Assembly: GCF_009858335.1 (NCBI RefSeq)
Contig: NZ_VMSE01000001.1
Span: forward strand, 2,232,001 to 2,296,000
Direction of reading: 5' to 3'
Length of the DNA stretch: 64,000 nucleotides
Source of the DNA: Methylovorus glucosotrophus
GTDB lineage: Bacteria > Pseudomonadota > Gammaproteobacteria > Burkholderiales > Methylophilaceae
Each line of letters begins with the position of its first letter. Positions within the stretch are counted from its first letter, which is position 1. The notes beneath the pieces were generated by a model, which did no database searches, was not told the origin of the DNA, and worked only from the letters and a program-made list of their open reading frames with translations. A program made the translations under genes and the position numbers. This document shows, piece after piece, positions 45,936-58,209 of this stretch.

Positions 45936-47972
45936 TTATACTTTCATGAACAAGGACAGTAACAGGAACACGCCGATGATCATGGCAAAGGCGTAGTGAT
46001 AGATCAGGCCGGACTGCAAGTGCCGGATGATGCCAGAAATGCGACCAATCAGGCGTGCGGTGCCGTTGACCAGATAACCATCGATCCACTTGACGTCGCC
46101 TATGCCCCAGAGCTTGCCGCCCAGGAAGCGCGAGCCACCGGCGAATACCTTCTCGTTAAAGGTATCAAAGCCATATTTGTTTTCCATCAGGCGATACAGC
46201 CAGCCGCAACGCTTCTGGATGGCGGCAGGGATGTCCGGCCGCTTCATGTAGAAAAACCACGACAGCACCACACCCGCCAGGGCAAAAATGAAAGGCAGGC
46301 TGGTCAGGGCATGCAGCGCCATGGCACCTGCGCCATGGAAATGATGCGCCAGCTCATGCATGACGGGGTGTGCCTCGGTATCCACAAAGATCACGCCATC
46401 AAAGAAATGTCCGAACAGCATGGGGCCAATGGCGATATAGCCAATAACCAGCGATGGGATCGCCAGTGCGATCAGCGGCAGGGTCACCACCCAGGGCGAC
46501 TCGTGCGGCTTGTCGTGCGGACCCAGGCCGTGGTGATGCTCGTCGTGATCATGATCATCATCGGCATGGGCATCATGGTGATCATGCGCGTGCGCTGGTT
46601 TTTCCATCCAGCGCTCCTTGCCATGGAATACCAGGAAATACATGCGGAAAGAGTAAAACGCCGTCACAAACACGCCGGCCAGCACGGCAAAGTAGGCAAA
46701 GCCACTGCCGGGGATATGCGACAGCTTCACCGCTTCGATAATCGAATCCTTGGAATAGAAGCCGGACAACAATGGTGTGCCGATCAGCGCCAGGGAGCCA
46801 ATCAGCGAGGTGATCCAGGTAATCTTCATGTATTTGCGCAGGCCACCCATATTGCGGATGTCCTGATCGTGGTGCATGCCCATGATCACAGAACCGGCGG
46901 CCAGGAACAGCAAGGCCTTGAAGAAGGCATGGGTCATCAGGTGGAAGATGGCCACGGAGTATGCCGATGCACCCAGCGCCACTGTCATGTATCCCAGCTG
47001 TGAAAGTGTGGAATACGCCACCACGCGCTTGATGTCGTTCTGGATAATGCCCAGAAAGCCCATGAACAAGGCAGTAATCGCGCCGATCACCATCACGGTG
47101 GACAAGGCGGTGGTCGACATTTCAAACAGCGGCGACATGCGCGCCACCATGAAAATACCGGCGGTCACCATGGTGGCCGCGTGGATCAGCGCAGAAATAG
47201 GGGTCGGGCCTTCCATGGAATCTGGCAGCCACACATGCAAAGGCACTTGCGCCGATTTACCCATGGCGCCGATGAACAGCAGGATGCAAATCACCGTTAG
47301 CAGCGACCATTCGGTATTGGGGATGATGCTGACCGTGGCATCGGCAAACTGCGGTGCGATGGAGAACACGGCGGCGTAATCCAGGCTGCCAAAGAAATAC
47401 AGCACCATGGCAATGCCGAGCAGGAAGCCGAAATCGCCCACGCGGTTAACTAGGAAAGCCTTGAGATTGGCGTAGATGGCGGTTGGACGTGTGTACCAGA
47501 AACCAATCAGCAGATAGGACACCAGGCCCACCGCCTCCCAGCCGAAGAAGAGCTGCATGAAGTTGTTGCTCATCACCAGCATCAGCATGGAGAAGGTAAA
47601 CAGCGAGATATAGCTGAAGAAGCGGCTATAGCCAGGATCTTCGGCCATGTAGCCTATGGTGTACACGTGCACCATCAGCGAAACAAAGGTCACCACCAGC
47701 ATCATGACAGCTGTCAGCCGGTCAATCAGGAAGCCCACTTCAAAGCTAGTATCGCCACTGGTCAGCCAGGTGTAGACCGTGCCGTTGAACACCCTGCCCT
47801 GCAACACATCATTGAATACCACTACCGACAGCGCAAAGGCACCTGCCACACCGGCAATGGTGAGCCAGTGTGCAGCAGCGCGCGGCAGCATGCGGCCAAA
47901 CAGGCCGACAATGGTCGCTGCTACCAGTGGCAAGAGCGGGATCAGCAGATAGATGGTTTGCATGTCAGTCAT
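45936..47972 (-). CDS. nuoL: NADH-quinone oxidoreductase subunit L
   Basis: A 678-residue distal antiporter-like subunit, with the C-terminal lateral helix (about 550-640) and final anchoring helix. Marks: [54 protein letters not shown] block (shown here as [17 protein letters not shown]) and [18 protein letters not shown] His/Asp-rich loop (about 463-490, [21 protein letters not shown]) is inserted before helix 14. It begins with ATGACTGACATG; the first ATG was kept. Confidence 0.97.
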   Translation of the reverse strand: MTDMQTIYLLIPLLPLVAATIVGLFGRMLPRAAAHWLTIAGVAGAFALSVVVFNDVLQGRVFNGTVYTWLTSGDTSFEVGFLIDRLTAVMMLVVTFVSLMVHVYTIGYMAEDPGYSRFFSYISLFTFSMLMLVMSNNFMQLFFGWEAVGLVSYLLIGFWYTRPTAIYANLKAFLVNRVGDFGFLLGIAMVLYFFGSLDYAAVFSIAPQFADATVSIIPNTEWSLLTVICILLFIGAMGKSAQVPLHVWLPDSMEGPTPISALIHAATMVTAGIFMVARMSPLFEMSTTALSTVMVIGAITALFMGFLGIIQNDIKRVVAYSTLSQLGYMTVALGASAYSVAIFHLMTHAFFKALLFLAAGSVIMGMHHDQDIRNMGGLRKYMKITWITSLIGSLALIGTPLLSGFYSKDSIIEAVKLSHIPGSGFAYFAVLAGVFVTAFYSFRMYFLVFHGKERWMEKPAHAHDHHDAHADDDHDHDEHHHGLGPHDKPHESPWVVTLPLIALAIPSLVIGYIAIGPMLFGHFFDGVIFVDTEAHPVMHELAHHFHGAGAMALHALTSLPFIFALAGVVLSWFFYMKRPDIPAAIQKRCGWLYRLMENKYGFDTFNEKVFAGGSRFLGGKLWGIGDVKWIDGYLVNGTARLIGRISGIIRHLQSGLIYHYAFAMIIGVFLLLSLFMKV

Positions 47973-47986
47973 TTGTTATTTTCCGC

Positions 47987-48292
47987 TTAACCCTTGAGAC
48001 TGTTGATGTCATCGACGTTGATGGTTTTCAGGTTTCTGAACAGCACCACCAGAATGGCTAGACCAATGGCAGACTCTGCCGCCGCCACCGTCAGAATGAA
48101 GAACACGAACACCTGGCCAGCCGTATCCTGCAGATAATGCGAGAAGGCAATAAAGTTGAGGTTAACCGCCAGCAGCATGAGCTCAATCGCCATCAACAGC
48201 ACGATGACGTTTTTGCGGTTAAGGAAAATGCCGACCACGCTGATGGCAAACAGCAATGAACCCAGTATGAGGTAATGCGAGAGTCCAACCAT
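47987..48292 (-). CDS. nuoK: NADH-quinone oxidoreductase subunit K
   Basis: A 101-residue three-helix subunit, homologous to MrpC/ND4L. The conserved glutamates lie in [16 protein letters not shown] and [13 protein letters not shown]. Its start overlaps the nuoJ stop by one base (TAATG). Confidence 0.97.
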   Translation of the reverse strand: MVGLSHYLILGSLLFAISVVGIFLNRKNVIVLLMAIELMLLAVNLNFIAFSHYLQDTAGQVFVFFILTVAAAESAIGLAILVVLFRNLKTINVDDINSLKG

Positions 48293-48933
48293 TACGCCTT
48301 GTCCTTTCCTTCGGTCTCGGCAGCTGCCGGGATTTCCACATCGGCAGGCATGCTCACCATGCGAATACGATCTGCACGCTTGACCTTGACCTGCTCGGCC
48401 GGGTCAATGAATTTCGAATCCTTGCGATCACGCAGGGTCAGCGCAATGGCCGCCACAATCGCCACCAGCAGCACCACAGAAGCTAGCTCAAACGGCAGCA
48501 GGTAATCGGTATACAGCTGGCGCCCAAGCTCGGCAGTATTGCTATAACCGGCGGGATGCGGGGTTGGCGCTGCAACACGGTCAACGCCGAAGTGCCTGGA
48601 GCCCAGAATCATGACCATTTCCAGCGTCATCAGAATGCCCACGGGCAAGGCAATCGGCAGCGCTTCCCAGAAACCTTCACGCAGCTTGTCGAGGTTGATA
48701 TCCAGCATCATCACCACAAACAGGAACAGCACCATCACCGCGCCCACGTAAACCAGCACCAGGGCAATCGCCAGAAACTCGGCTTCCAGCAGCAACCAGA
48801 TACCGGCGGCGGTAAAAAAGGCCAGCACCAGATGCAAGGCGGCATGCACCGGATTGCGTGAAGTAATGACGCGCAAGCCAGCAAACAGCAGGATAGCCGC
48901 CAGGACATAGAATACGTAGTCGTTGAAATTCAT
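48292..48933 (-). CDS. nuoJ: NADH-quinone oxidoreductase subunit J
   Basis: A 213-residue five-helix ND6-type subunit. Marks: [51 protein letters not shown] in overlapping helices (key pattern [11 protein letters not shown], the pi-bulge helix). A charged C-terminal tail (about 170-213) extends past the last helix. Confidence 0.96.
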   Translation of the reverse strand: MNFNDYVFYVLAAILLFAGLRVITSRNPVHAALHLVLAFFTAAGIWLLLEAEFLAIALVLVYVGAVMVLFLFVVMMLDINLDKLREGFWEALPIALPVGILMTLEMVMILGSRHFGVDRVAAPTPHPAGYSNTAELGRQLYTDYLLPFELASVVLLVAIVAAIALTLRDRKDSKFIDPAEQVKVKRADRIRMVSMPADVEIPAAAETEGKDKA

Positions 48934-49003
48934 CTAGTCAGCTCGGTTGATGTAGGGCGCATGGTTTTTCGTATCCGTCGCTCGTGTTTATTGGCACGCT
49001 AAA

Positions 49004-49495
49004 TTAGCGGTATTTGGCGTCCGCACTGCGATCCGCCGCAATCTGGGTTTCATATTTATCGCCCACCGCCAGCAGCATGGGCTTGGTATAGAGCAAATCG
49101 CCGCGCTTCTCGCCGTGGTAATCAAAAATCCGCGTTTCCACAATGGAGTCGACCGGGCATGATTCTTCGCAGAAGCCGCAGAAAATGCACTTGGTCAGGT
49201 CGATATCGTAGCGTGTGGTGCGGCGCGTATTGTCTTCGCGCTGCTCAGATTCAATGGTGATCGCCATGGCCGGGCAAACCGCTTCGCACAGCTTGCAGGC
49301 AATGCAGCGCTCCTCGCCATTCGGGTAGCGGCGCAAGGCATGCAGACCACGGAAACGCGGGCTCATGGGAGTGCGCTCTTCCGGAAACTGAATGGTGATC
49401 TTGCGCGCGAAGAAATAACGTCCGGTCAGCGCCATGCCTTTCAGCAACTCGACCAGCATCAGGCTTGATAATACGGTTTTGATCTTGGCTAGCAT
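49004..49495 (-). CDS. nuoI: NADH-quinone oxidoreductase subunit I
   Basis: A 163-residue ferredoxin-like subunit with two [4Fe-4S] motifs: [12 protein letters not shown] and [12 protein letters not shown] (clusters N6a and N6b). It bridges the electron chain to quinone. 70 bases without a gene separate it from nuoJ; 7 bases from nuoH. Confidence 0.98.
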   Translation of the reverse strand: MLAKIKTVLSSLMLVELLKGMALTGRYFFARKITIQFPEERTPMSPRFRGLHALRRYPNGEERCIACKLCEAVCPAMAITIESEQREDNTRRTTRYDIDLTKCIFCGFCEESCPVDSIVETRIFDYHGEKRGDLLYTKPMLLAVGDKYETQIAADRSADAKYR

Positions 49496-49502
49496 AATGG
49501 TC

Positions 49503-50534
49503 TCAGTGGAACAGATAGGCCAGCGGGGTCTGCATCAGACCGCCAACCACGATGATCCAAACAAGCGTGATAGGAATAAACACCTTCCAGCCCAGTCGCA
49601 TGATCTGGTCATAGCGATAACGCGGGAAAGTAGCCCGAAACCAAAGGAAGAAGAACAACAGCAGCGCCACCTTGATGATCAGCCACAGGAAGCCTGGAAT
49701 CATGTTGAAAGGCGCTACGTCCAGCAAAGGCTGCCAGCCACCCAGGAACATGATGGCTGCCAGCATGCAGACCAGTATCATGTTGGCGTATTCAGCCAGG
49801 AAGAACACGGCAAACGCCATGCCCGAGTATTCCACATGGAACCCCGCGACAATTTCGGATTCGCCTTCGGCCACGTCAAATGGGGCGCGATTGGTTTCAG
49901 CCACTGCACTGATAAAGTAAACAATAAACAAGGGGAACAATGGCAACCAGTACCATTGCCAGAAACCGCCCGCCTGCGCGACCACGATCTTGCCCAGATT
50001 CAGGCTGCCGGCGCACATCAGCACGCCTACCAGGGCAAAACCCATGGCAATTTCGTAGGAAACAATCTGAGCCGCCGAGCGAAGCGAGCCAAGGAAGGCA
50101 TACTTGGAGTTGGATGCCCAACCGGCGATGATCACGCCATATACGGCCACCGAAGTCATGGCGAGGATATACAGCAAGCCAGCGTCAATATCGGCCAGTA
50201 TCATGTCCACATCAAACGGCACCACGGCCCAGGCCGCCAGCGCAGGCGCAATCGCCAGCACAGGCCCCAGCAGGAACAAGGTTTTATTAGCCGCCGAAGG
50301 GATGATGATTTCCTTCATCAGCAGCTTCAGGCCATCGGCAATCGGCTGCAGCAAGCCAAAATAGCCCACACGGTTAGGCCCCATGCGCACCTGCATGAAG
50401 CCAATCACCTTGCGTTCAGCCAGAGTCAGGTAAGCCACCGCGCCCATGATGGGCGCCACGATGGCAATGATCTTGACCAGGGTCCAGACCACGGGCCACG
50501 CGGGGCCCAACAGATTTTGCATAAAGGCGATCAT
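49503..50534 (-). CDS. nuoH: NADH-quinone oxidoreductase subunit H
   Basis: A 343-residue eight-helix subunit forming the quinone chamber. Marks: [49 protein letters not shown] and [11 protein letters not shown]. Overlaps nuoG by 4 bases (ATGA). Confidence 0.98.
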   Translation of the reverse strand: MIAFMQNLLGPAWPVVWTLVKIIAIVAPIMGAVAYLTLAERKVIGFMQVRMGPNRVGYFGLLQPIADGLKLLMKEIIIPSAANKTLFLLGPVLAIAPALAAWAVVPFDVDMILADIDAGLLYILAMTSVAVYGVIIAGWASNSKYAFLGSLRSAAQIVSYEIAMGFALVGVLMCAGSLNLGKIVVAQAGGFWQWYWLPLFPLFIVYFISAVAETNRAPFDVAEGESEIVAGFHVEYSGMAFAVFFLAEYANMILVCMLAAIMFLGGWQPLLDVAPFNMIPGFLWLIIKVALLLFFFLWFRATFPRYRYDQIMRLGWKVFIPITLVWIIVVGGLMQTPLAYLFH

Positions 50535-52915
50535 GCGCGTGTCACCTCGATTTCGCCCATGAGATCACCCAGCAGGCTGGTTACCGGCAGAGCGGTCGGT
50601 ACGCGCACCACGCCATGTGGCAGGCCATCATCACGCTTGGCTTTCAGCAGTACACTTGCCACCCCCTGCTTCACGGTGACCATTTCACCATCATCCAGGC
50701 CCAGCTCTGTAAGCAGCTGACTATGCATGGCAGCTACCGGAGCCTGCACGGCACGGGTTTTCTGCAATGGCGGTGAGCGACGCACGATGGCATCGGACTG
50801 GAACTGCGGTACTTCGCCCAGGCGTTGCAAGACATTGGATTTGATCTTGACCTGAATTTCGATCAGTTCGCGCAGATTGTTATTGAGCGAATTCCAGACC
50901 ACAGTAGAAGGTTTCTGACCGCCAAAAATCGCGTTTTTAACTTGCTCACTGCTATCAAAATCAAAGCCGGACAAGCCCAGGGTATTGCCCAACACGCGTA
51001 ATACCTTCCAGCCCGGACGGCATTCGCCCAACGGCTTGGTCACCGCGGTAAAACTCTGCACGCGCCCTTCCATGCTCATGTAGGTGCCGGAGGTCTCGGT
51101 AAACGGCGCAATTGGCAGCAGCACATCGGCATGCTCCAGCGCCTCGGATTTGTATGCTGTCAGCGCGATCACACACTCGGCTTCCGCAATGGCCTGGCGG
51201 GCCTGCGCAGCATGATGGCAATCCAGCTCAGGCTCCACATTCACCAGCAGGTAAGCCTTGCGAGGTGACTCCAGCATGGCTTTGGCATTCAGGCCATGCT
51301 CGCCTGGCAGGGCGCCCACCAGATGGGCACCGGTGCTATTGGCTGCTGGCGACAGGATGCCAAAGGTAGCGCCGCAGAGCGATGCAATGGCTTCAGCCAG
51401 ACTGTAAAGCTCGGTAAAGCGAGGATGACTTTGGGCAATATTGCCCAGGAAAATACCGGTGCGCGGGCTGACGAGGTCGACCTCTTTGCCCAGCCCGGCG
51501 AGGCTTTCTGCCATGGCTTGCGAGTTATCCCACACGCGGACGGTTTCCAGCAGATCATTAAGGGACTTGGGCAAACACAGCGACAGGCGTTGCAAGCCTG
51601 ACATGGCTTTCAGTATCTGCGCCAGCACGTTGACCATATCGTTCGGGGTGCAGATGGCCTTGTGCTTGACGGCCATCAACTGATCATCATCCATCGGGTT
51701 GACCAGCGACAGCTCGGCGCCCTGCGCTACTGCCTTGCGAATACGGTTTGCCAGCAACGGGTGCTCATTGCGCAGATTGCTACCGATAACCAGAATGCGA
51801 TCCATCTCTTGCAGGTCAGGGATATTGCAGCCCATCCACGGCGTACCCATGCGCTTGCCATCCAGGCGGAAGTCGGTCTGGCGCAGGCGATAATCAATAT
51901 TGCTGGAGCCCAGGCCATGCGCAATCTGCTTGGCAAGGTAGGCTTCTTCCATGGTGCTGTTGGGTGAAACCAGTACGCCCAGCTGCTCGCCGCCATCGGC
52001 ATTGGTAATGTCCTTGAGCTGGCCTGCCGCAAATTCCAGTGCTGTCTTCCAGTCCGTTTCGTGCCACTCACCGTGATGCTTGATCATAGGCACGGTCAGA
52101 CGGTCGGGGCTGTTCAGGCCTTCATAGGAAAAACGGTCGCGGTCAGACAGCCAGCATTCATTGATGCTTTCCTTCTCGCGCGGCAGTACGCGCAGCACTT
52201 TGCCATCCTTGATATGTACTTCGATCTGCGAACCCAGACCATCATGCGGTGCAATGGAAGGACGGCGCGTCAGTTCCCAGGTACGGGCTTTGTAGCGGAA
52301 TGGCTTGCTGGTGAGTGCGCCCACGGGGCACAAATCAATGATATTGCCGGATAGTTCAGAGTCGACACTCTTGTCGACATACGCCGTAATTTCGGCATGC
52401 TCGCCACGGCCGACCATGCCAAGCTCCATCATGCCGCCGACTTCCTTGAGGAAGCGAACGCAGCGCGTGCACTGAATGCAGCGCGTCATGTCGGTGGAGA
52501 CCAGTGGGCCGATATTCTTGTTCAGTACCACCCGCTTTTCTTCGGCATAGCGCGAAGCGGGGGCGCCGTAGGCAACGGCGATATCCTGCAGGTCACACTC
52601 GCCACCCTGATCGCAAATCGGGCAATCCAGCGGGTGATTGATCAGCAGAAACTCCATGACGCTTTTCTGCGCTTCCACGGCGGCTTTGGAGCGGGTGAAA
52701 ATTTTCATGCCATCAGCAACCGGGGTTGCGCAGGCAGGCAAAGGCTTTGCAAACTTCTCGACCTGCACCAGGCACATGCGGCAATTGGCGGCGACGGAGA
52801 GTTTTTTGTGATAGCAGAAACGCGGAATGGCAATGCCAAGCTTGTCCGCTGCATCGATGATCGTGGTGCCGTGATCGACTTCTACGGCTTTGCCGTCTAT
52901 CTCTATATTCAGCAT
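50531..52915 (-). CDS. nuoG: NADH-quinone oxidoreductase subunit G
   Basis: A 794-residue peripheral-arm subunit. The N-terminal region holds a [2Fe-2S] motif ([18 protein letters not shown]), an HxxxC-type [4Fe-4S] ([18 protein letters not shown]) and [10 protein letters not shown]; a molybdopterin oxidoreductase-like body follows (no cofactor expected). AAGG lies 8 bases before the ATG. Its first codons overlap the end of the small ORF at 52909. Confidence 0.97.
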   Translation of the reverse strand: MLNIEIDGKAVEVDHGTTIIDAADKLGIAIPRFCYHKKLSVAANCRMCLVQVEKFAKPLPACATPVADGMKIFTRSKAAVEAQKSVMEFLLINHPLDCPICDQGGECDLQDIAVAYGAPASRYAEEKRVVLNKNIGPLVSTDMTRCIQCTRCVRFLKEVGGMMELGMVGRGEHAEITAYVDKSVDSELSGNIIDLCPVGALTSKPFRYKARTWELTRRPSIAPHDGLGSQIEVHIKDGKVLRVLPREKESINECWLSDRDRFSYEGLNSPDRLTVPMIKHHGEWHETDWKTALEFAAGQLKDITNADGGEQLGVLVSPNSTMEEAYLAKQIAHGLGSSNIDYRLRQTDFRLDGKRMGTPWMGCNIPDLQEMDRILVIGSNLRNEHPLLANRIRKAVAQGAELSLVNPMDDDQLMAVKHKAICTPNDMVNVLAQILKAMSGLQRLSLCLPKSLNDLLETVRVWDNSQAMAESLAGLGKEVDLVSPRTGIFLGNIAQSHPRFTELYSLAEAIASLCGATFGILSPAANSTGAHLVGALPGEHGLNAKAMLESPRKAYLLVNVEPELDCHHAAQARQAIAEAECVIALTAYKSEALEHADVLLPIAPFTETSGTYMSMEGRVQSFTAVTKPLGECRPGWKVLRVLGNTLGLSGFDFDSSEQVKNAIFGGQKPSTVVWNSLNNNLRELIEIQVKIKSNVLQRLGEVPQFQSDAIVRRSPPLQKTRAVQAPVAAMHSQLLTELGLDDGEMVTVKQGVASVLLKAKRDDGLPHGVVRVPTALPVTSLLGDLMGEIEVTRA

Positions 52916-53034
52916 GGTACTAACCTTGAAAAGCCTAACACTGAAAAGCCATGTTCAACCCCGGGCACACGCAAGAACGCCAGCTGGCTGGCTTTATCAC
53001 GACTGAAATTACATGTGTACGTGGTCATGACCAT
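52909..53034 (-). CDS. Candidate 41-codon ORF tiled between nuoF and nuoG
   Basis: ATG at 53034 overlaps the nuoF stop by one base (TGATG), and its TGA overlaps the nuoG start by seven (ATGCTGA). The frame fills the unusual 118-base gap exactly. The product ([20 protein letters not shown], then [13 protein letters not shown]) has no recognised domain and no signal peptide; the end holds a short GFS repeat caused by a direct repeat GGCTTTTCA in the DNA. It may be a real coupled small protein or merely a ribosome bridge. Confidence 0.35.
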   Translation of the reverse strand: MVMTTYTCNFSRDKASQLAFLRVPGVEHGFSVLGFSRLVPC

Positions 53035-54353
53035 CACTCCGCCTTGCCCGTCACCATGGACTTGCCATGCTGAATGTAATATTCGAATTCGGGACGGAAA
53101 TGCTTGATGAAACTGAGCACCGGCGTGGCAGCGGCATCGCCCAGCGCGCAAATCGTGCGGCCGGAGATATTGCTGCTCACATCGGTCAGAAGATCAAGAT
53201 CGCCCATGCGACCTTCACCCTCGACAATACGTTTCACCACGCGGTAAAGCCAGCCTGTACCTTCACGGCACGGCGTGCATTGACCGCAGGATTCTTCATA
53301 GAAGAAATACGAGAGACGTTTCAGGGTTTTCACCATGCAGGTGGTTTCATCCATCACGATCATGGATCCTGCACCCAGGCTTGAACCCGCCTTGGACAAG
53401 CCGTCGTAATCCATGGTCGCACCCATGATGGCGGCAGCGGGCATGACGGCCGTCGATGGACCACCAGGAATCACGGCCTTAAGCTGGCGACCTTTCCAGA
53501 CGCCACCGGCGATATCGAGCAGTTCGGTAAACGGCACGCCCATGCGCACTTCGTAATTGCCCGGGCGCTCGACATGACCGGACACCGAAAACAGCTTGGT
53601 GCCGCCTGAGTTTGGCACACCCAGCGCCTGGAAGGCATCGCCACCATGCTCAAGTATCCAGGGAATCGAGGTGTAGGACTCGGTATTGTTGACATTGGTC
53701 GGCTTGCCGAACACACCGTAACTGGCGGGGAATGGCGGCTTGAAACGCGGCTGGCCCTTCTTGCCTTCAATCGACTCGATCAGTGCAGTTTCTTCACCGC
53801 AGATGTAAGCGCCATAGCCATGCACGGCAAACAGATCAAAACTGAAGGTGGTGCCGAACAGGTTTTCGCCTATGAAGCCAGCAGCACGCGCTTCATCCAG
53901 CGCACGCTCGAAGATCTCGTAGTCCTGCCAGATTTCACCGTGTATGTAGTTGTAGCCGACGCGCGCACCCAGCGTATAGGCGGCGATGGCCATGCCTTCG
54001 ATCAGTTGGTGCGGGTTGTAGCGGATGATGTCGCGGTCCTTGAAGGTACCGGGCTCGCCTTCATCGGTATTGCATACCAGATACTTGGTGCCATCGTAAT
54101 AACGCGGCATGAAGCTCCACTTGAGGCCGGTAGGAAAACCAGCGCCACCGCGGCCGCGCAGACCGGAAAGCTTGACCTGAGTGATGACGTCGGTGGCTTT
54201 CACCTTATCCTGCACCAGGCGTTGCAATTGCTTGTAGCCGCCCACATTCAGATAGGCTTGCAGCGATGCGGGATCAGGCTGCCCCAGCGTGCGCAGGCAG
54301 ACCAGAGTTTCCTTGTCGGAGCGATGTTGAACAGGCGTATCAAAAGCAGCCAT
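53034..54353 (-). CDS. nuoF: NADH-quinone oxidoreductase subunit F
   Basis: A 439-residue flavoprotein that oxidises NADH. FMN and NADH sites: [35 protein letters not shown]; [4Fe-4S] N3 ligands in [15 protein letters not shown] and a later Cys in [14 protein letters not shown]. It starts on the last base of nuoE (TAATG) and is followed by the 118-base gap. Confidence 0.98.
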   Translation of the reverse strand: MAAFDTPVQHRSDKETLVCLRTLGQPDPASLQAYLNVGGYKQLQRLVQDKVKATDVITQVKLSGLRGRGGAGFPTGLKWSFMPRYYDGTKYLVCNTDEGEPGTFKDRDIIRYNPHQLIEGMAIAAYTLGARVGYNYIHGEIWQDYEIFERALDEARAAGFIGENLFGTTFSFDLFAVHGYGAYICGEETALIESIEGKKGQPRFKPPFPASYGVFGKPTNVNNTESYTSIPWILEHGGDAFQALGVPNSGGTKLFSVSGHVERPGNYEVRMGVPFTELLDIAGGVWKGRQLKAVIPGGPSTAVMPAAAIMGATMDYDGLSKAGSSLGAGSMIVMDETTCMVKTLKRLSYFFYEESCGQCTPCREGTGWLYRVVKRIVEGEGRMGDLDLLTDVSSNISGRTICALGDAAATPVLSFIKHFRPEFEYYIQHGKSMVTGKAE

Positions 54354-54826
54354 TACTTCAACTCCTCCAGAATCGCATCCACTTTTTCCTTGGTCAGGAA
54401 TTCACACATGCGCTTGTTGTTGATATGGAACAAAGGCGCACCGCCGCAACAGCCCATGCACTCGCCTTCTTTGAGTGTGAATTTGCCATCAGGCGTGGTT
54501 TCGTTGAAGCCGATACCGAGGCGCTCCTGCAAATGGTCCACAATGACATCGGAGTCACGCAGCATGCAGGAGATATTGGTACAGACGGTGATCTTGTACT
54601 GCCCTACCGGTTCCAGTTCATACATATTGTAGAAACTGGCGACTTCCAGAGCGGCAATCGGCGGGATGCCCAGATACTCCGCCACAAAGGCCACTGTATC
54701 TTTGGACAACCAGCCTTTTTCGTCCTGGGCAATACGCAAGGCGGACATGACGGCTGCCTGACGACGGTCAGCCGGGTATTTGGTCAATTCGCGATCAATC
54801 TTGGCGAGGGATTCCTGAGACAACAT
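54353..54826 (-). CDS. nuoE: NADH-quinone oxidoreductase subunit E
   Basis: A 157-residue thioredoxin-like [2Fe-2S] protein (cluster N1a). Ligands lie in [14 protein letters not shown] and [11 protein letters not shown]-terminal helical domain begins [27 protein letters not shown]. Its start overlaps nuoD by one base. Confidence 0.97.
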   Translation of the reverse strand: MLSQESLAKIDRELTKYPADRRQAAVMSALRIAQDEKGWLSKDTVAFVAEYLGIPPIAALEVASFYNMYELEPVGQYKITVCTNISCMLRDSDVIVDHLQERLGIGFNETTPDGKFTLKEGECMGCCGGAPLFHINNKRMCEFLTKEKVDAILEELK

Positions 54827-56079
54827 TAGCGATCAATCTCCCCGAAAACGATATCCTGTGTACCGATAATGGCCACCAGGTCGGCAATCATGTGGCCGCG
54901 CGTCATTTCATCCAGCGCTGCCAGATGCGGAAAACCAGGCGCACGAATTTTCAAACGATAAGGCTTGTTCGCCCCATCCGAAATCAGGTAAATGCCAAAC
55001 TCACCCTTGGGGTGTTCCACCGCTGCATAGGCTTCTCCGGCGGGCACATGAAAGCCTTCGGTAAACAGCTTGAAGTGGTGAATCAAGGACTCCATGTCCT
55101 GCTTCATGCCTTCACGGGCGGGTGGTGCCACCTTGTGATTGTCAGTAATCACCGGGCCAGGATTTTTGCGCAGCCAGTCTATGCATTGCTTGATGATGCG
55201 GTTGGATTGGCGCATTTCTTCGATACGCACCAGGTAACGGTCATAGCAATCGCCATTTACGCCCACCGGGATGTCGAAATCCATCTTGTCGTAGACTTCG
55301 TAAGGCTGTTTCTTGCGCAGGTCCCAGGCGAAACCAGAACCGCGCAGCATGGGACCGGACAAGCCCAGCGCCAAGGCACGCTCAGGCGTCACCACGCCAA
55401 TACCCACTGTACGCTGCTTCCAGATACGGTTATCAGTCAGCAGGGTTTCGTATTCGTCCACATAGCCTGGGAAGCGGTTGGTAAAGTCTTCAATAAAGTC
55501 GAGCAAGGAGCCCTGGCGATTTTCATTGAGGCGCTTGATTTCATCCTTGGCGCGTACCGTCGAGCTTTCGTATTGCGGCATACGGGCTGGCAAATCACGA
55601 TAGACACCGCCAGGCCGGTAGTAAGCAGCGTGCATGCGAGCGCCAGAGACGGCTTCATAGCAGTCAAACAGGTCTTCACGCTCGCGGAACGCGTACAGGA
55701 ATACCGTCATCGCCCCCACGTCCAGCGCATGCGCACCCAGCCACAGCAGGTGATTCAGCACGCGGGTAATTTCATCGAACATCACGCGGATGTATTGGGC
55801 GCGGATGGGGACTTCGAGCCCAAGCAGCTTTTCAATCGCCATGACATAGGCATGCTCGTTCGCCATCATCGACACATAATCGAGGCGATCCATATAAGGC
55901 ACGGACTGCAGATAGGTGCGATTCTCGGCCAGCTTTTCCGTCGCACGGTGCAACAGGCCAATGTGCGGATCGGCCCGCTGGATGACTTCGCCATCCAGCT
56001 CCAGCACCAGTCGCAGCACGCCGTGCGCAGCCGGGTGCTGGGGACCGAAGTTCATGGTGTAGTTACGAATTTCAGCCAT
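54826..56079 (-). CDS. nuoD: NADH-quinone oxidoreductase subunit D
   Basis: A 417-residue 49-kDa-type subunit of the quinone site, related to the [NiFe]-hydrogenase large subunit. Begins [43 protein letters not shown] and the C-terminal DIVFGEIDR are typical. The frame runs to 56130, but 56079 gives the family start and overlaps nuoC by 8 bases. Confidence 0.97.
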   Translation of the reverse strand: MAEIRNYTMNFGPQHPAAHGVLRLVLELDGEVIQRADPHIGLLHRATEKLAENRTYLQSVPYMDRLDYVSMMANEHAYVMAIEKLLGLEVPIRAQYIRVMFDEITRVLNHLLWLGAHALDVGAMTVFLYAFREREDLFDCYEAVSGARMHAAYYRPGGVYRDLPARMPQYESSTVRAKDEIKRLNENRQGSLLDFIEDFTNRFPGYVDEYETLLTDNRIWKQRTVGIGVVTPERALALGLSGPMLRGSGFAWDLRKKQPYEVYDKMDFDIPVGVNGDCYDRYLVRIEEMRQSNRIIKQCIDWLRKNPGPVITDNHKVAPPAREGMKQDMESLIHHFKLFTEGFHVPAGEAYAAVEHPKGEFGIYLISDGANKPYRLKIRAPGFPHLAALDEMTRGHMIADLVAIIGTQDIVFGEIDR

Positions 56080-56668
56080 GATGGAAGCCCTCGTCACGAA
56101 TAACGCGTGGCACGTTGTTGCGGGGATCAATCGTCACTGGCTGATAAATGACGCGCTGTTGCTCAGGGTCATAGCGCATTTCCACATTGCCTATCATCGG
56201 GAAATCCTTGCGGAAAGGGTGGCCTACAAAACCATAGTCGGTGAGCAGGCGGCGCAAATCAGGATGGCCTTCATACATGATGCCGTAAAGGTCGAAGGAC
56301 TCGCGTTCAAACCAGTTGGCAACCGGCCACATATCCACCAGCGTAGGAAGTACGGGAAAATCATCATCTGCTGCGAATACCCGCAAACGTACACGCTGGT
56401 TCAAGCTGATGGAAAGAAAATGGTAGACCGTGGCAAAACGCAGCCCGCTCCAGCTGCCCTCCCCATACTCGGCATAGTCGACGCCACAGAGATCAATCAG
56501 CTGTTCAAACTTAAGCGAAGGATGGTCTCGCAGGATAAGGCAGACATCCAGCATATTGGCAACCGAGCATTCAATCGTCAATTCGCCGACATGGCTCACC
56601 AGACGGCCCAGCTTGTCTCCAAGCGCCGACTCGATATTGGCGGTAAGTTGTTGCAGACGGGAGCTCAT
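56072..56668 (-). CDS. nuoC: NADH-quinone oxidoreductase subunit C
   Basis: A 198-residue 30-kDa-type subunit from [16 protein letters not shown]. Marks: [54 protein letters not shown]. The frame is open to 56890 through nuoB; this upstream part is an out-of-frame shadow. Separate nuoC and nuoD genes are normal in betaproteobacteria. Confidence 0.97.
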   Translation of the reverse strand: MSSRLQQLTANIESALGDKLGRLVSHVGELTIECSVANMLDVCLILRDHPSLKFEQLIDLCGVDYAEYGEGSWSGLRFATVYHFLSISLNQRVRLRVFAADDDFPVLPTLVDMWPVANWFERESFDLYGIMYEGHPDLRRLLTDYGFVGHPFRKDFPMIGNVEMRYDPEQQRVIYQPVTIDPRNNVPRVIRDEGFHHG

Positions 56669-56672
56669 GTGA

Positions 56673-57149
56673 TCACCTGGCGATAGTATTGGTACGCTTG
56701 ATTTTGTTTTGCAACTGGATGATGCCATAGAGCAGCGCCTCGGCTGTCGGTGGACAACCTGGCACATATACATCGACAGGAACGATACGGTCACAGCCGC
56801 GAACAACAGCATACGAGTAATGGTAATAACCGCCGCCATTGGCACAGGAGCCCATGGAAATAACCCAGCGCGGCTCGGCCATCTGGTCATATACCTTGCG
56901 CAGCGCAGGCGCCATTTTATTGACCAGCGTGCCTGCCACGATCATCACATCGGATTGGCGAGGGCTTGGGCGGAATACAATGCCAAACCGGTCCAGATCA
57001 TAACGGGATGCGCCCGCATGCATCATCTCCACCGCACAGCACGCCAGACCAAACGTCATCGGCCACAGCGAACCCGTGCGCGTGTAATTGATGACCGTAT
57101 CCAGCGTGGTCGTGACAAACCCTTTTTCCAGTACACCTTCAATACTCAT
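56673..57149 (-). CDS. nuoB: NADH-quinone oxidoreductase subunit B
   Basis: A 158-residue PSST-type subunit holding cluster N2, with ligands in [20 protein letters not shown] and [31 protein letters not shown] is the family start in betaproteobacteria, at 57149. A 133-base gap lies between it and nuoA. Confidence 0.98.
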   Translation of the reverse strand: MSIEGVLEKGFVTTTLDTVINYTRTGSLWPMTFGLACCAVEMMHAGASRYDLDRFGIVFRPSPRQSDVMIVAGTLVNKMAPALRKVYDQMAEPRWVISMGSCANGGGYYHYSYAVVRGCDRIVPVDVYVPGCPPTAEALLYGIIQLQNKIKRTNTIAR

Positions 57150-57282
57150 GCAGAGACCCCGTAGTCGGCATCTACTTGCCATAAAGCAGGTAGCAGAGCG
57201 ATAACAATATGCGTAATGGATAGCAAGGCAGCGGACTGAACATGCGCCGCCAATGGCACATTACCAGGACAGCGATTGAGGT

Positions 57283-57639
57283 TTATTCCCACTCGAGCGC
57301 CCCCTTCATCCATTCGTAGACGAAACCCACCACCAGAATTCCCAGGAAAACCAGCATGGCAATAAAACCGAAAAGACCAATTTCCTGCAGCACAACGGCC
57401 CAGGGAAAGAGGAAAGCGATTTCAAGATCGAACAGGATAAAGAGGATAGCGACGAGGTAATAACGTACGTCGAATTTCATGCGAGCGTCTTCGAAAGCTT
57501 CGAAGCCGCATTCATAGGGAGAATTTTTTTCGGCGTCAGGGCGGCTGGGGGCCACCACTTTGCCAAGGACAATAGGGGCTATACCGACGGCTAAACCGAC
57601 GATGATGAACAGTAATATAGGAAAGTAGTTTTCCAGCAT
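57283..57639 (-). CDS. nuoA: NADH-quinone oxidoreductase subunit A
   Basis: A 118-residue ND3-type subunit, three helices, with the quinone-loop cysteine in [41 protein letters not shown] (key motif YECGFE). The ATG at 57639 has GGGG 8 bases upstream; a GTG two codons earlier is too close to it. First nuo gene. Confidence 0.97.
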   Translation of the reverse strand: MLENYFPILLFIIVGLAVGIAPIVLGKVVAPSRPDAEKNSPYECGFEAFEDARMKFDVRYYLVAILFILFDLEIAFLFPWAVVLQEIGLFGFIAMLVFLGILVVGFVYEWMKGALEWE

Positions 57640-57694
57640 GTTCACGCCCCAATTTAACTCAATGCACCTAATTGTGATTGAGTATTTTAATTAT

Positions 57695-57779
57695 TGGTGC
57701 CGTCGATGAGACTCGAACTCATACGTCTTTCGACACTACCCCCTCAAGATAGCGTGTCTACCAATTCCACCACGACGGC
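57695..57779 (-). tRNA. tRNA-Leu (anticodon GAG)
   Basis: The 85-nt class II tRNA has acceptor GCCGTCG/CGACGGC, anticodon stem CTATC/GGTAG with loop TTGAGGG (anticodon GAG), a long variable arm (TGTCGAAAGACGTA) and T-arm AGTTCGAGTCT. CCA is encoded. It sits between secG and nuoA on the same strand, so it may be cut from a shared transcript. Confidence 0.95.
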
Positions 57780-57808
57780 AAGTCTGGCTGCTAAAGCCAA
57801 TACAACTA

Positions 57809-58159
57809 TTACTGCGGCACATCCTTTGCTGGTGAGGATTCAGCAGGTTTGGCTGGCGCGCTTTCGCTTGCCTTGCCAGGTGCAACAACAGAATTCGTTG
57901 GGAGCTTGACGACGCTTGAACCTTGGGTGCGGTGGCTGGACATGTAAGCCAGGGTCAAGCTGGTAGCAAAGAAGATGGCCACAAAAACAGCGGTGGCACG
58001 ACTCATGAAGTTGGAGGATCCGCTAACACCGAACAGGCTGCCTGAAGCACCACTACCAAAAGCGGCACCCATATCAGCACCCTTGCCGTGCTGAAGCAAT
58101 ACCAATCCGATAACACCGAGTGCAGCCAATACGTGCGCAATTGATACTAAAGTTTCCAT
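57809..58159 (-). CDS. secG: Protein-export membrane protein SecG
   Basis: A 116-residue SecYEG subunit with two helices (about 1-20 and 52-74) and the diagnostic GLVLLQHGKGADMGAAFGSGASGSLFG stretch. The C-terminal Ala/Pro/Ser-rich tail is long. It follows tpiA by 50 bases, the common tpiA-secG-tRNA-Leu-nuo order of betaproteobacteria. Confidence 0.95.
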   Translation of the reverse strand: METLVSIAHVLAALGVIGLVLLQHGKGADMGAAFGSGASGSLFGVSGSSNFMSRATAVFVAIFFATSLTLAYMSSHRTQGSSVVKLPTNSVVAPGKASESAPAKPAESSPAKDVPQ

Positions 58160-58209
58160 GTTCTCTCAAATCCACTGCTTAAGTCAGCTTTAGTTTGATT
58201 TTATCAAAT

